From contig JAGBAU010000169.1 of assembly GCA_017938785.1 (NCBI GenBank), forward strand, positions 1 through 11,814: 11,814 nt of DNA, written 5' to 3'. The notes under the pieces were generated by a model that was given only the letters and a program-made list of their open reading frames with translations, was not told where the DNA came from and made no database searches. This stretch comes from Clostridia bacterium (GTDB taxonomy: Bacteria > Bacillota_A > Clostridia > Christensenellales > Aristaeellaceae). Within the stretch, counting starts at the first letter, position 1. Every line of letters starts with the position of its first letter. Shown here piece by piece: positions 4,601 through 11,523 of this stretch. A program made the position numbers and the translations under genes.

Positions 4601-6827
4601 GCTGGATAACCTGGTGTCCGGCGGCGCGCTGGCCATCCTGATTCTGCTGCTGTTCCTGCTGGACTGGAGACCCACGCTGATCGTGGCCCTGTCCATTCCC
4701 ACCAGCGTGGTTGTGGCCTTCGTGTGCATGTACTTCACGGGCATCACCCTGAACGTCATGTCCCTGTCGGGCCTGGCCATCGGCATCGGTATGCTGGTGG
4801 ATAACTCCATCGTTGCCATCGAAAATATCTACCGCTTCCGGGATGAGGAAGGCCTGCCCATCCTCACCGCCAGTATCCGCGGCGTAAACCAGGTGGCGGG
4901 CGCACTGTTCTCCTCCACGCTGACCACCATCTGTGTGTTCCTGCCCGTTGTGTTTATCGAGGGCATGGCGCGTGACCTGTTCAGCGATATGGGCCTGACC
5001 ATTGCCTTCTCTCTGCTGGCCAGCCTTGTGGTTTCCATGACCGTGGTGCCCTCCTTCGCAGCTACGCTGTTCAAGAAGGTGAAGCCCAGAAAGCACCGCA
5101 TCTTTGGCCTGATCCAGAGGGCTTATACCAAGATGCTGCGCGGTGCGCTGAAGGCAAAGATACTGGTGCTGCTGGCGGCCATCGGCCTGCTGGCGTTCAC
5201 AGTAAACGAGGTACTGGATATGCCCATCTCCTTCATGCCCAGCGTCAATTCCGAGCAGATGAGCGCATCCCTCGCCTTCGAGGATACGGTAATTCCCGAC
5301 AGCGAACGGGAAGCCATGGCCATTGAGATCATGGATTCCATGCTGGAGATTGAGGGTGTGACGGACGTATCCCTCTCTGCCGGCGATTCCACTTCCCTGA
5401 TGGGCGGCGGCTCGGGTTATACCTATTATATACTGGTGAATCCTGAATTGCGCCCCAACGGCGAGATCGCAGCGGATATGCAGAGCGCCGCAGCCAAATG
5501 GGCGGACGGCGAAAACGTGATCTTCGGCGTGCAGGTGAGCACCATGGATCTTTCCGCATTTGCGGGCCAGGGCATCACCATCAACATTACCGGCGAGGAC
5601 ACCGATGACATGCGCCGCACGGCCCGTGAAATCGCCGCCCTGTGCGCCCAGGTACCCGGCGCGGAGAACATCGATGACGGTGCAGCCACCGCCGAACCCA
5701 AGCTGGTGGTCACTGTGGATAAGGAACTGGCCAGCGATAACTCCCTGTCCGTTGCTCAGGTGTACCAGTATGTGGCCCAGAGGCTCTACGGCCCTATTGA
5801 ACTGACCGAAGCCAGGTTGGACGGCCGCGAGTATACTCTCTATGTATCCGAGGATAAGAACGAGAACCTGACGCCCGAAGATATCGAGGATATGGAAATC
5901 GAGGTGGAGGGCACCGAGGAGACCTACTTCGTGCGCATCGGCGATATCGCCGACATCAGCTACGGCGAAAGCTTCTCCAGCATCAGCCGCGACAACCAGA
6001 AGCGCGTAACCAGCGTCAGTTTCTCCATTGCCGAGGGCTACAGCGCCAACCTGGTGAGCCGCGACCTGGAAGCGCTGCTCGAAACCTACCAGCCGGTAGA
6101 GGGCTGTGAAATCTCCCTGGCCGGTGAAAACGAAGCCGTGATGGGCTACATGGAGGATCTGGTGCTGATGCTACTGGTGGCCATCCTGTTCATCTTCCTG
6201 ATCATGGTGGCTCAGTTCCAGAGCTTCAAATCCCCCTTCATTGTGATGTTCACCATTCCGCTGGCATTCACCGGCGGCCTGCTGGCGCTGATCATCACCA
6301 AGATGGATCTTTCCATCATCGCCATGGTGGGCTTCCTGGTGCTTTCCGGCGTGGTTGTCAACAACGGCATCGTGTTCGTAGACAGCATCAACCAGCTGCG
6401 CATCGGCGGCATGGAAAAGAAGGAAGCCATCATCGAAACCGGCCGCATCCGCCTGCGTCCCATCCTGATGACGGCGCTCACCACCATCCTGGGCATGAGC
6501 ACCATGGCCCTTGCCACGGGCATGGGTGCGGAAATGATGCAGCCCATGGCGGTGGTCATCGTGGGCGGTTTGAGTTATTCCACGCTGATGACCCTGTTCG
6601 TGGTGCCTGTGCTCTATGACCTGTTCAACGGCAAGCAGATGAAGGCCCGCGAAATCGAAATGATGAAGGAAGCCGCCGGCGTGCACCGGGACGGCTTTGA
6701 TGAAAACGAACCCGCGACGGTTCCCACGGCAACCGTCGTTCAGGCGCCTGTGCAGCAGAAAGAAGAACCGCCGGTTCAGCCTGAGGTGAAAACCGATCGG
6801 TCCCGCCGCATTAAGATTCGCCTCTGA
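1698..6827 (+). CDS. Giant RND-family efflux transporter with coiled-coil/repeat insertion
   Basis: This 1709-residue protein is a proton-driven RND exporter (HAE1/AcrB-like, ACR_tran family), normally about 1030-1070 residues. TM1 is at about 10-30, followed by the porter domain (VMIYTTYTGATPEKVEADVTRPLE, 44 onward). TM2-TM6 lie at about 973-1120, including the TM4 motif GMLVDNSIVAIENIYR (1031-1046). TM7 is at 1153-1170, the second porter domain at 1175-1480, and TM8-TM12 at 1487-1640, including VVVNNGIVFVDSINQLR (1552-1568) and LRPILMTALTTILGM (1586-1600). Between residues about 201 and 825 there is an insertion: coiled coil (201-411), disordered acidic/proline-rich linker (412-592), coiled coil (593-825). 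The core resumes at ITVETISGILGSQNLDLPAG. Removing the insertion leaves a core of normal size plus a 60-residue Pro-rich C-terminal tail ending RSRRIKIRL, expected to be cytoplasmic. The TM4 position of AcrB Asp408 is Asn1036 and that of TM10 Lys940 is Asn1555. A GGAGG site lies seven bases before the ATG. The gene seems monocistronic, with no adaptor gene beside it. The substrate is unknown. Confidence 0.93.
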   Translation: MLAKYSVKKPYTVIVAIILVIALGVISFMNMTTDLLPSMDLPYVMIYTTYTGATPEKVEADVTRPLESGFSTLTDVKNVSSTSSENLSLVVLEFESGADMNTAMIEINSEVEQLSGGWDDAIGTPVIMKLNPDMLPVTIATVSLDDADLLELSDYVEEELISEYEAVDGVARVSASGILTQQVDITIEQSRIDVINNAILKEVDDELAEVELELRDAMSQVSSGKGQLSRMKRKVYAQIDEGIAAIDQGTQQMPKAIEQLTAQKTELSAQLEGAKLALAQLEALVNLSDEDKALIEQVAVQISALEEQRALLQAQLDAMEDVPADALEKQLQEAQAARQEQVDLKTSQEKYINDLKLLDADSLKQTIAQLEKEIAANEATITEVRGQLETAILDRDAIQREVTDLEARVGALEPTVSPVPATAAPEETPAATDEPEASGVSETTDAPETTDAPETTDEPETTDVPETTDVPETTDAPETTDVPETTDTPNDTDAEPTMEAVQDEAIQPSGDDGSADSSDSEDQGGEGEGESNGDSQPESEPQPEPEPQPEPQPEPEKQPESQPSGGEGDASSEGEQQASLLDVIFGGIAQAEGETLEELKAQLADARARLAAAQESVDTLSSRHDTLRETLNDQAASLEEAKDALTVIEGGEIAIQSRIEAAQKQIEICDARIAELDAEIAQITEEIANGSAREELVAQIAQLDGQINEIKASEAYQTWMMIQDGEGLNAQYVQAQTAVAQLEAGVLAIDEMLTKLSQGILPGGMIEGVAEDTNLAEARQQLLDARSQASSGFSQASSALRDAEKKLAEGWKEFTENRDEALENAGIDGIITVETISGILGSQNLDLPAGYVSNADDRYLVSIGKEFASLAELKQLKLFSLGMETVDDVRLLDVASVEISDNSEDLFTLVNGENGIMLSFEKQSTASTAEVAENITAESERLMAENPRLHVTEMMNQGDYINLIVSSVLDNLVSGGALAILILLLFLLDWRPTLIVALSIPTSVVVAFVCMYFTGITLNVMSLSGLAIGIGMLVDNSIVAIENIYRFRDEEGLPILTASIRGVNQVAGALFSSTLTTICVFLPVVFIEGMARDLFSDMGLTIAFSLLASLVVSMTVVPSFAATLFKKVKPRKHRIFGLIQRAYTKMLRGALKAKILVLLAAIGLLAFTVNEVLDMPISFMPSVNSEQMSASLAFEDTVIPDSEREAMAIEIMDSMLEIEGVTDVSLSAGDSTSLMGGGSGYTYYILVNPELRPNGEIAADMQSAAAKWADGENVIFGVQVSTMDLSAFAGQGITINITGEDTDDMRRTAREIAALCAQVPGAENIDDGAATAEPKLVVTVDKELASDNSLSVAQVYQYVAQRLYGPIELTEARLDGREYTLYVSEDKNENLTPEDIEDMEIEVEGTEETYFVRIGDIADISYGESFSSISRDNQKRVTSVSFSIAEGYSANLVSRDLEALLETYQPVEGCEISLAGENEAVMGYMEDLVLMLLVAILFIFLIMVAQFQSFKSPFIVMFTIPLAFTGGLLALIITKMDLSIIAMVGFLVLSGVVVNNGIVFVDSINQLRIGGMEKKEAIIETGRIRLRPILMTALTTILGMSTMALATGMGAEMMQPMAVVIVGGLSYSTLMTLFVVPVLYDLFNGKQMKAREIEMMKEAAGVHRDGFDENEPATVPTATVVQAPVQQKEEPPVQPEVKTDRSRRIKIRL
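3021..3164 (+). repeat. Eight tandem 18-base repeats encoding ETTDxP
   Basis: Eight in-frame units of 18 bases (consensus GARACCACGGATGNACCC) encode ETTDAP, ETTDEP, ETTDVP or ETTDTP, residues 442-489 of the RND protein. Units differ mainly at two positions, the GAA/GAG wobble of the first codon and the fifth codon (Ala/Val/Glu/Thr), so the array is young or is being homogenised. It lies in the linker between the two coiled-coil arms, giving an extended acidic, threonine- and proline-rich segment of the kind found in cell-wall-spanning linkers. Confidence 0.9.
3303..3386 (+). repeat. QPEPEP-rich low-complexity segment in the RND linker
   Basis: Residues 536-563 of the RND protein are a short-period Gln-Pro-Glu-Pro array (for example QPEPEPQPEPQPEPEKQPE), coded by a CAGCCTGAACCY-like repeat. 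Alternating proline makes this a stiff extended rod, similar in composition to the periplasmic linker of TonB. It sits between the ETTDxP array and the second coiled-coil arm, separated from the array by a Ser/Asp/Gly-rich stretch (507-535). Confidence 0.8.
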
Positions 6828-6834
6828 TGCACAA

Positions 6835-6866
6835 AACCTCCCCGTTTCAAACGGGGAGGTTCTTTT
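6835..6866. terminator. Bidirectional intrinsic terminator between convergent operons
   Basis: A 13-base inverted repeat (AACCTCCCCGTTT / AAACGGGGAGGTT, 6835-6847 and 6849-6861) lies eight bases after the RND stop codon. On the plus strand it is followed by TTCTTTTAT, and on the minus strand by TTTTG, so it can end both the RND transcript and the operon that ends at 6875 on the other strand. The single-base gap means the inner A/T pairs form the loop. Confidence 0.92.
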
Positions 6867-6874
6867 ATATCCTT

Positions 6875-7399
6875 TTACATCAGTTTGTCGCGCAGCTTGT
6901 ATACGTACAGGCCGGTCATAACGGCCAGCAGCCGGTCGTAGAGCAGCAGCGTGATGTTGCCCAGCACCAGGCAAGCAGCGGTGATGATCAGGCCCATTTC
7001 CCGGTATTCCTGCATCACCCGGTCCATCTGGAATACGAAGATCAGCAGCAGGTAGGTAAGTCCCACAGCGATGTTGAATATGCCCAGCCTTGCAATGATG
7101 CGCAGCAGGACAGAGCGAATCTGCTCCAGCCGCCAGCGCAGGATGGGATAGTAGCCGAGGAATACGAACAATAGCGCGGCTTCCTTGTCCGGGCAGAGCA
7201 TCAGGCTCAGCGCTGCCATGGCGGCGTATGCACACCAGCTGAGCTTTTCGCCGCATTCCACGAAGATGGGAATCAGCATCAGTCCCGCCAGCGCCGGGCA
7301 GCAGAAGGTGGCCAGGGGAAACAGAGCGCCCATCATCATGATCGCCACGGCCAGTGCGCACAGCATGCCCGTCAGGGCCATTTTTTTACTGTTCTTCAT
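6875..7399 (-). CDS. Conserved small integral membrane protein (ECF S-component-like)
   Basis: This 174-residue protein is nearly all hydrophobic, with about six membrane segments (roughly residues 8-27, 35-48, 55-70, 72-86, 104-124 and 134-162). The segment CPDKEAALLFVFLGYYPILR (69-88) resembles a conserved motif in an uncharacterised clostridial membrane protein family whose size and topology recall the substrate-binding S components of ECF vitamin transporters; that link is from memory and unproven. The start at 7399 gives MKNSKKMALTGM, a typical Lys-rich N-terminus; a longer reading to 7465 would only run over the upstream methyltransferase. The start lies inside the last 14 bases of that gene and has no clear Shine-Dalgarno site, so it is probably translationally coupled. 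It is the last gene of the operon, ended by the terminator at 6835. The function and ligand are unknown. Confidence 0.75.
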   Translation of the reverse strand: MKNSKKMALTGMLCALAVAIMMMGALFPLATFCCPALAGLMLIPIFVECGEKLSWCAYAAMAALSLMLCPDKEAALLFVFLGYYPILRWRLEQIRSVLLRIIARLGIFNIAVGLTYLLLIFVFQMDRVMQEYREMGLIITAACLVLGNITLLLYDRLLAVMTGLYVYKLRDKLM

Positions 7400-7994
7400 C
7401 GGCCTGATCGGAGCAGCGCAGCACCCAGTAACCCTTTTCGCGGGAGATGCGCTCCACGCTTGCATAGAGGGTCTTCAGGTACTTTTCGGCGGATTCCGCG
7501 CCCTGCTGCTTGCGGATGACGATGTACAGCGCACCGCTTTCGGTGAGGTGGGCCTTGGCGTCGGCGAACATGCCGTAGATCACATTTTTGCCCGTGCGGA
7601 TGGGTGGATTGAGGATGATGACGTCAAATCTGCCGTCCACGTTCTCATAGCCGTCGCCCTGCACGACCTTCGCATTCTTTACGCCGTTGGCCTTCAGGTT
7701 ACGCGCAGCCAGTTCGGTGGCCCGGGCGTTCAGATCGGTGAGCAGGATTTCCGCTTCAGGATATTTCCTGCCCAGCGCAGTGCCCACCGGGCCCCAGCCG
7801 CAGCCCAGGTCCAGGATGCGTCCGGAGAGGGTCGGCAGCGCTTCCAGCAGGATGCGGGTGCCCATGTCCAGGCCGTCCCGGGAGAATACGCCTGCATCGG
7901 TGGTGCAGGTGAGTTTCAAATCCAGCACTTCGAAGATGACCTGTTTTTCGTCATGGGCCACTTCGGGGTTTTCGGTATAGTAGTGTTCTGCCAT
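7386..7994 (-). CDS. Class I SAM-dependent methyltransferase, RsmC/YbxB type
   Basis: This 202-residue protein has the S-adenosylmethionine-binding motif I DLGCGWGPVG (62-71), the acidic loop LLTDLN (84-89) and the motif IV NPPIRTGK (129-136) typical of enzymes that methylate the exocyclic amino group of guanine in RNA. The N-terminal HYYTENPEVAHDEK and TTDAGVFSRDGLDMGT segments match the short RsmC-like proteins of Firmicutes (B. subtilis YbxB, about 200 residues), which lack the N-terminal domain of E. coli RsmC. The likely reaction is N2-methylation of a guanosine in 16S rRNA (G1207 in E. coli); the exact target is inferred. The start has AGGAG seven bases upstream, lying inside the end of the pseudouridine synthase gene, four bases from its stop. 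Two rRNA-modifying enzymes in one operon are consistent with a ribosome-maturation role. Confidence 0.88.
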   Translation of the reverse strand: MAEHYYTENPEVAHDEKQVIFEVLDLKLTCTTDAGVFSRDGLDMGTRILLEALPTLSGRILDLGCGWGPVGTALGRKYPEAEILLTDLNARATELAARNLKANGVKNAKVVQGDGYENVDGRFDVIILNPPIRTGKNVIYGMFADAKAHLTESGALYIVIRKQQGAESAEKYLKTLYASVERISREKGYWVLRCSDQADEEQ

Positions 7995-7998
7995 AATA

Positions 7999-8715
7999 TC
8001 ACTCCTGAATCAGGTCCGACATGCGCTTGAGGCCGGTGATTTCCTCGTCGGTGAGCTTGCGGAATTCGCCGGGAGCCAGGCCTTCGTCCAGCGTCACGCA
8101 GCCGATGCGCAGCCGCTTGAGACTGAGCAGCGGATGGCCGATGGCGATGAACATGCGCTTCACCTGGTGGAATTTGCCCTCGGTGAGGGTGACGTCCGCC
8201 ACGGAGGTTTCGCCGGAGGAGAGGATTTCCATGCCGGCGGGCTGAGCGGTGAAATCGGAGAGCTCGACGCCTTCGGCAAAGGCGCGGATGTGGCTTTCAT
8301 CCAGCGCGCCCTCGCATTCCGCGCGGTACACCTTTTCCGCTTTCCATTTGGGGGAGATGAGCCGGTGTGCCAGCTGGCCGTCGGTGGTGAGCAGTACCAG
8401 GCCGGTCACATCCCGATCCAGCCGCCCCACGGGGCCGATCCTGCGCTTCTGGTAATGCTCCGGCAGCAGGGAGACCACGGTGGGGAGCTTTTTATCCTCC
8501 GTCGCGGTGACCACGCCTGCAGGCTTGTGGATCATGAGGTAGACCTCCACCTCGGCGTCGATGGGGCTGCCGTCCAGCATGACTTCACCGGGCTGCACGT
8601 TCAGGCCGGGGTTGCGGGCGATGACGCCGTTTACCTGCACGCGGCCCTTGGCAATCATAGCCTTGGCTTCGGTTCGGGAACAGCCCGCCAGGGAAAGCGC
8701 CTTATCCAACCGCAT
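7999..8715 (-). CDS. rsuA: 16S rRNA pseudouridine synthase, RsuA family
   Basis: This 238-residue protein converts uridine to pseudouridine in rRNA (U516 of 16S rRNA for E. coli RsuA, 231 residues). An S4 RNA-binding domain covers residues 1-45 (MRLDKALSLAGCSRTEAK). The catalytic domain follows with YLMIHKPAGVVTAT (59-72), the active-site motif GRLDRDVTGLVLLTTDG (97-113, catalytic Asp100), SPKWKAEKVY (121-130) and EGKFHQVKRMF (179-189). Close agreement over the whole length with RsuA, including the ending LAPGEFRKLTDEE, favours RsuA over the longer RluB/RluE enzymes, though target site cannot be proven from sequence. I chose the ATG at 8715 rather than 8721 or 8778 because GGAGGTGAT, a nine-base match to the anti-Shine-Dalgarno, lies at the right spacing (its last bases overlap the 8721 ATG), and because family proteins begin MRLDK. 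It is the first gene of the three-gene operon. Confidence 0.9.
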   Translation of the reverse strand: MRLDKALSLAGCSRTEAKAMIAKGRVQVNGVIARNPGLNVQPGEVMLDGSPIDAEVEVYLMIHKPAGVVTATEDKKLPTVVSLLPEHYQKRRIGPVGRLDRDVTGLVLLTTDGQLAHRLISPKWKAEKVYRAECEGALDESHIRAFAEGVELSDFTAQPAGMEILSSGETSVADVTLTEGKFHQVKRMFIAIGHPLLSLKRLRIGCVTLDEGLAPGEFRKLTDEEITGLKRMSDLIQE

Positions 8716-8748
8716 GTGCATCACCTCCGAATGGTTTGTCTGAAATTC

Positions 8749-8778
8749 ATTATACCAAATTCCACCTATCTTGCGCAA
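8749..8778 (-). promoter_or_regulatory. Promoter of the rsuA operon (shares its -35 box with the opposite promoter)
   Basis: On the minus strand there is TTGCGC (8778-8773), an 18-base spacer and a perfect TATAAT (8754-8749). The transcript would start near 8742, giving a leader of about 27 bases before the rsuA start. The -35 box is one strand of the palindrome TTGCGCAA, the other strand of which serves the divergent promoter. Confidence 0.75.
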
Positions 8779-8800
8779 CTGCCGCGGCGTTTGATATAAT
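8771..8800 (+). promoter_or_regulatory. Promoter of the aldo/keto reductase operon
   Basis: TTGCGC (8771-8776), an 18-base spacer and a perfect TATAAT (8795-8800), preceded by TGA that gives an extended -10 element (TGATATAAT). Transcription would start near 8807 with a 28-base leader carrying the GGGAGG ribosome binding site (8821-8826). Confidence 0.8.
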
Positions 8801-8834
8801 ATGTAGAAAGAGATAAAAATGGGAGGTTCCGTTT

Positions 8835-9965
8835 ATGAATAGAGAATTGATTGAATCCATGCCCAAGCTGGGCTTCGGCCTGATGCGCCTGCCCCAGATC
8901 AATGGCGAAATTGATATCCCCCAGACCTGCGAAATGGTGGATATGTTCCTGAACAAGGGTTTCAGGTATTTTGATACCGCCTATGGCTACGGCGACGGCG
9001 CATCCGAGCGTGCAATTAAGACGGCGCTGGTGGATCGCCATCCCCGCGACAGCTTCTATCTGGCCACCAAGCTCCCCGCATGGGCGGGCGCCAAGTCCGC
9101 CGAGGAAGCCAGGCAGATGTTCTACACCTCCCTGGAGCGCACCGGCGCAGGTTATTTTGATTTCTACCTGCTGCACAACCTGGGTGAGCAGCGTACCCAT
9201 TACTTCGACGACTACGGCATCTGGGATTTCCTGGCCGAGAAGAAGAAAGAGGGCCTGATTCATCACCTGGGCTTCTCCTTTCACGACAAGGCGGACGCGC
9301 TGGATGAAATTCTCACCGCCCATCCGGAGATGGAATTCGTGCAGCTGCAGATCAACTACATCGACTGGGACAGCCCGGCCATCGAATCCCGCAAGTGCCT
9401 GGAGGTGGCCCGCAAGCACGGCAAACCTGTGATCATCATGGAGCCGGTGAAGGGTGGCAACCTGGCCTCCCCGCCCCAGCAGGTGGTGGACCTGTTCGAA
9501 GGCGTGAACCCCGGCGCTTCCCCGTCCAGTTGGGCCGTGCGCTTCTGCGCATCCCTGGAGGGCGTGCTGGTGGTGCTGTCCGGCATGTCCAATGTGGAGC
9601 AGATGGCGGATAACCTGAGCCATATGGCCGACTTCCGTCCCCTGAATGAGCAGGAGCAGGCAACCATCGTGCGCGCCCGCGAAATCATCGAAGGCATCGC
9701 CACCGTGCCCTGCACATCCTGCGAATACTGCATGAAGGGCTGCCCCCAGAATATCGCCATTCCCGGCAGCTTCGGCAGCTACAATATGTACCTGCGCTTC
9801 AACAACCTGGCTTCCGCCAAGGGCAACTATTCCTGGAACACCGACGGCCACCAGAAGGCCAAGGCTTCCGCCTGCATCGAGTGCGGCGCATGCGAAGAGG
9901 TCTGCCCCCAGCACATCAAAATTCGCGAAGAGCTGAAGAAGGTTGCCGAAGCCTTGGAGGCCTGA
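8835..9965 (+). CDS. Aldo/keto reductase with C-terminal two-[4Fe-4S] ferredoxin-like domain
   Basis: This 376-residue protein is a cytoplasmic NAD(P)H-linked oxidoreductase. The AKR barrel (about 10-280) has [10 protein letters not shown] (11-20), the catalytic Asp47 and Tyr52 (YFDTAYGYG), Lys79 (LATKLP), His114 (YLLHNL), the strand GFSFHDK (146-152) and the late motif [15 protein letters not shown] (247-261). The C-terminal part has eight cysteines in two clusters: Cys293, 296, 299, 303 ([12 protein letters not shown]) and Cys347, 350, 353, 357 ([12 protein letters not shown]), spaced to hold two [4Fe-4S] centres. This fusion is common in anaerobes and suggests electron transfer between a carbonyl/NAD(P)H reaction and an iron-sulfur partner; the substrate is unknown. 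The start has GGGAGG eight bases upstream. It heads an operon, with the macro-domain gene 16 bases downstream. An exchangeable-cluster redox-sensing role is possible but unsupported. Confidence 0.93.
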   Translation: MNRELIESMPKLGFGLMRLPQINGEIDIPQTCEMVDMFLNKGFRYFDTAYGYGDGASERAIKTALVDRHPRDSFYLATKLPAWAGAKSAEEARQMFYTSLERTGAGYFDFYLLHNLGEQRTHYFDDYGIWDFLAEKKKEGLIHHLGFSFHDKADALDEILTAHPEMEFVQLQINYIDWDSPAIESRKCLEVARKHGKPVIIMEPVKGGNLASPPQQVVDLFEGVNPGASPSSWAVRFCASLEGVLVVLSGMSNVEQMADNLSHMADFRPLNEQEQATIVRAREIIEGIATVPCTSCEYCMKGCPQNIAIPGSFGSYNMYLRFNNLASAKGNYSWNTDGHQKAKASACIECGACEEVCPQHIKIREELKKVAEALEA

Positions 9966-9981
9966 CCGGGAGGGAAAACCG

Positions 9982-10485
<504 letters not shown>

Positions 10486-10501
10486 AACAGGAGTAAAGAA
10501 A

Positions 10502-10915
10502 ATGAGTAAGAAACCCAAGGGTGAATTCTGGCGCCTGGTGAAATTCGTGCTGTTTTCCATCAGCGCGGGCGTGATTCAGATGGGCAGCTTTGCCCTGCTG
10601 AACGAGCTGACCGGCTGGAGCTACTGGCCCTGCTACCTGATTTCGCTGGTGCTCTCCGTGCTGTGGAACTTCACCCTGAACCGCAAATTCACTTTTAAAT
10701 CCGCTGCCAATGTGCCCGCCGCCATGGCGAAGGTGCTGGCCTATTACGCGGTGTTCACGCCCCTGTCCACGCAGCTGGGCAATTACCTGGCGGAGGATTT
10801 GCTGTGGAATGAATACCTGGTCACCGCCATCAACATGATCCTGAACCTGGGCACGGAATATCTGTTCCAGCGCTTCGTGGTGTACGGCAAAAACGTGGAT
10901 ACCAGTGCGAAATAA
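10502..10915 (+). CDS. GtrA-family membrane protein
   Basis: This 137-residue protein has four predicted membrane segments (12-34, 42-60, 72-92, 104-126) and the family hallmark WNFTLNRKFTF (55-65), with a second NLGTEYLFQRFVVYG (115-129) ending. GtrA-like proteins are thought to help flip or attach lipid-linked sugars in cell-surface polysaccharide or teichoic-acid synthesis; the role of this short family in Clostridia is poorly known. The start at 10502 follows GGAG at eight bases and begins MSKKPKGEF; a longer reading from 10433 would overlap the macro-domain gene. It lies 35 bases upstream of the phosphatase gene in the same operon. Confidence 0.88.
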   Translation: MSKKPKGEFWRLVKFVLFSISAGVIQMGSFALLNELTGWSYWPCYLISLVLSVLWNFTLNRKFTFKSAANVPAAMAKVLAYYAVFTPLSTQLGNYLAEDLLWNEYLVTAINMILNLGTEYLFQRFVVYGKNVDTSAK

Positions 10916-10950
10916 AGCATAATGGAAAGAGCGTAAGGAGATATGAAACC

Positions 10951-11400
10951 ATGATCAAAATCCTGTTCGTATGCCATGGCAATATTTGCAGGTCTCCCAT
11001 GGCGGAGTTTGTGATGAAGGATATGGTGAAGAAGGCGGGGCTGGAGAAGCATTTTGAAATCGCCTCCGCCGCCACCAGCACTGAGGAGCTGGGCAATCCC
11101 GTGCATCACGGCACCCGCAGGAAGCTCTCCCAGGTGGGCATCTCCTGCGCGGGCAAGACTGCGCGGCAGATGAACCGCCGGGATTATGAGCATTACGATA
11201 TCATCATCGGCATGGACCGCTACAACATGCGCAACATGGAGCGCATCTGCGGCGGCGATCCCCAGGGCAAGCTGCGTAAGCTCCTCTCCCGGGATGTGGC
11301 CGATCCCTGGTACACCGGAAACTTCGAGGATACCTATGCGGATGTGCTGGAGGGATGCACGGCTCTGCTGGAGGAAGTGCGCACGGAGATTTATAAATAA
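10951..11400 (+). CDS. Low-molecular-weight protein tyrosine phosphatase
   Basis: This 149-residue cytoplasmic enzyme hydrolyses phosphotyrosine by a cysteinyl-phosphate intermediate. The P-loop CHGNICRS (8-15) carries nucleophile Cys8 and Arg14, and the general acid is Asp118 in the DPWYTG loop (118-123). The GMDRYNMRNM segment (87-96) also fits the family. The length is typical. In surface-polysaccharide loci such phosphatases (PtpB, Wzb type) control tyrosine kinases, which would fit its neighbour GtrA, but no kinase is in the window. GGAG lies ten bases before the ATG. An upstream ATG at 10943 only gives a three-codon reading whose stop overlaps this start. It closes the operon; I found no clear hairpin terminator in the 33 bases that follow. 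Confidence 0.94.
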   Translation: MIKILFVCHGNICRSPMAEFVMKDMVKKAGLEKHFEIASAATSTEELGNPVHHGTRRKLSQVGISCAGKTARQMNRRDYEHYDIIIGMDRYNMRNMERICGGDPQGKLRKLLSRDVADPWYTGNFEDTYADVLEGCTALLEEVRTEIYK

Positions 11401-11433
11401 GGAAAATAAATCCCATTGTCCGGCGAAGCTTTG

Positions 11434-11462
11434 TTGACTTTAGTATTATTACATGATAAAAT
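11434..11462 (+). promoter_or_regulatory. Sigma-A-type promoter of the second substrate-binding protein gene
   Basis: TTGACT (11434-11439), a 17-base spacer and TAAAAT (11457-11462) with a TGA immediately before the -10 box. Each box differs by one base from consensus. The transcript would begin near 11469, about 55 bases before the start codon at 11524. Confidence 0.82.
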
Positions 11463-11472
11463 ATGTTAAATG

Positions 11473-11489
11473 GTGGTTGGTGTGACCAC
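11473..11489. promoter_or_regulatory. Candidate operator (TGGTGTGACCA) at the transcription start
   Basis: TGGTGTGACCA (11478-11488) is an inverted repeat that fits the TGGTNNNACCA pattern of FadR-subfamily GntR repressors, and an outer copy of the arm (GTGGT, 11473-11477, with ACCAC, 11485-11489) overlaps it. It lies just downstream of the -10 box, where a bound repressor would block transcription. No regulator gene is seen; assignment is inference. Confidence 0.45.
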
Positions 11490-11523
11490 TAAATTGAACT
11501 ATTCAGATAAGGGGTAAGAGAAA

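Noticed and set aside
1662..5096. An uninterrupted minus-strand reading of 1144 codons opposite the RND gene
   Set aside because: It is Gly/His/Gln-rich with no recognisable domain, has no ribosome binding site, and lies wholly opposite a clear family member. Long antisense readings are expected opposite genes with this codon usage.
6171..7361. A minus-strand reading of 396 codons across the RND 3' end and the terminator
   Set aside because: It crosses a strong bidirectional terminator and overlaps two well-supported genes in other frames; the product is His/Gly/Gln-rich without a domain.
8716..8778. A longer start for the pseudouridine synthase
   Set aside because: The extra residues cross the promoter's -10 box and the Shine-Dalgarno site, and they do not resemble the family N-terminus.
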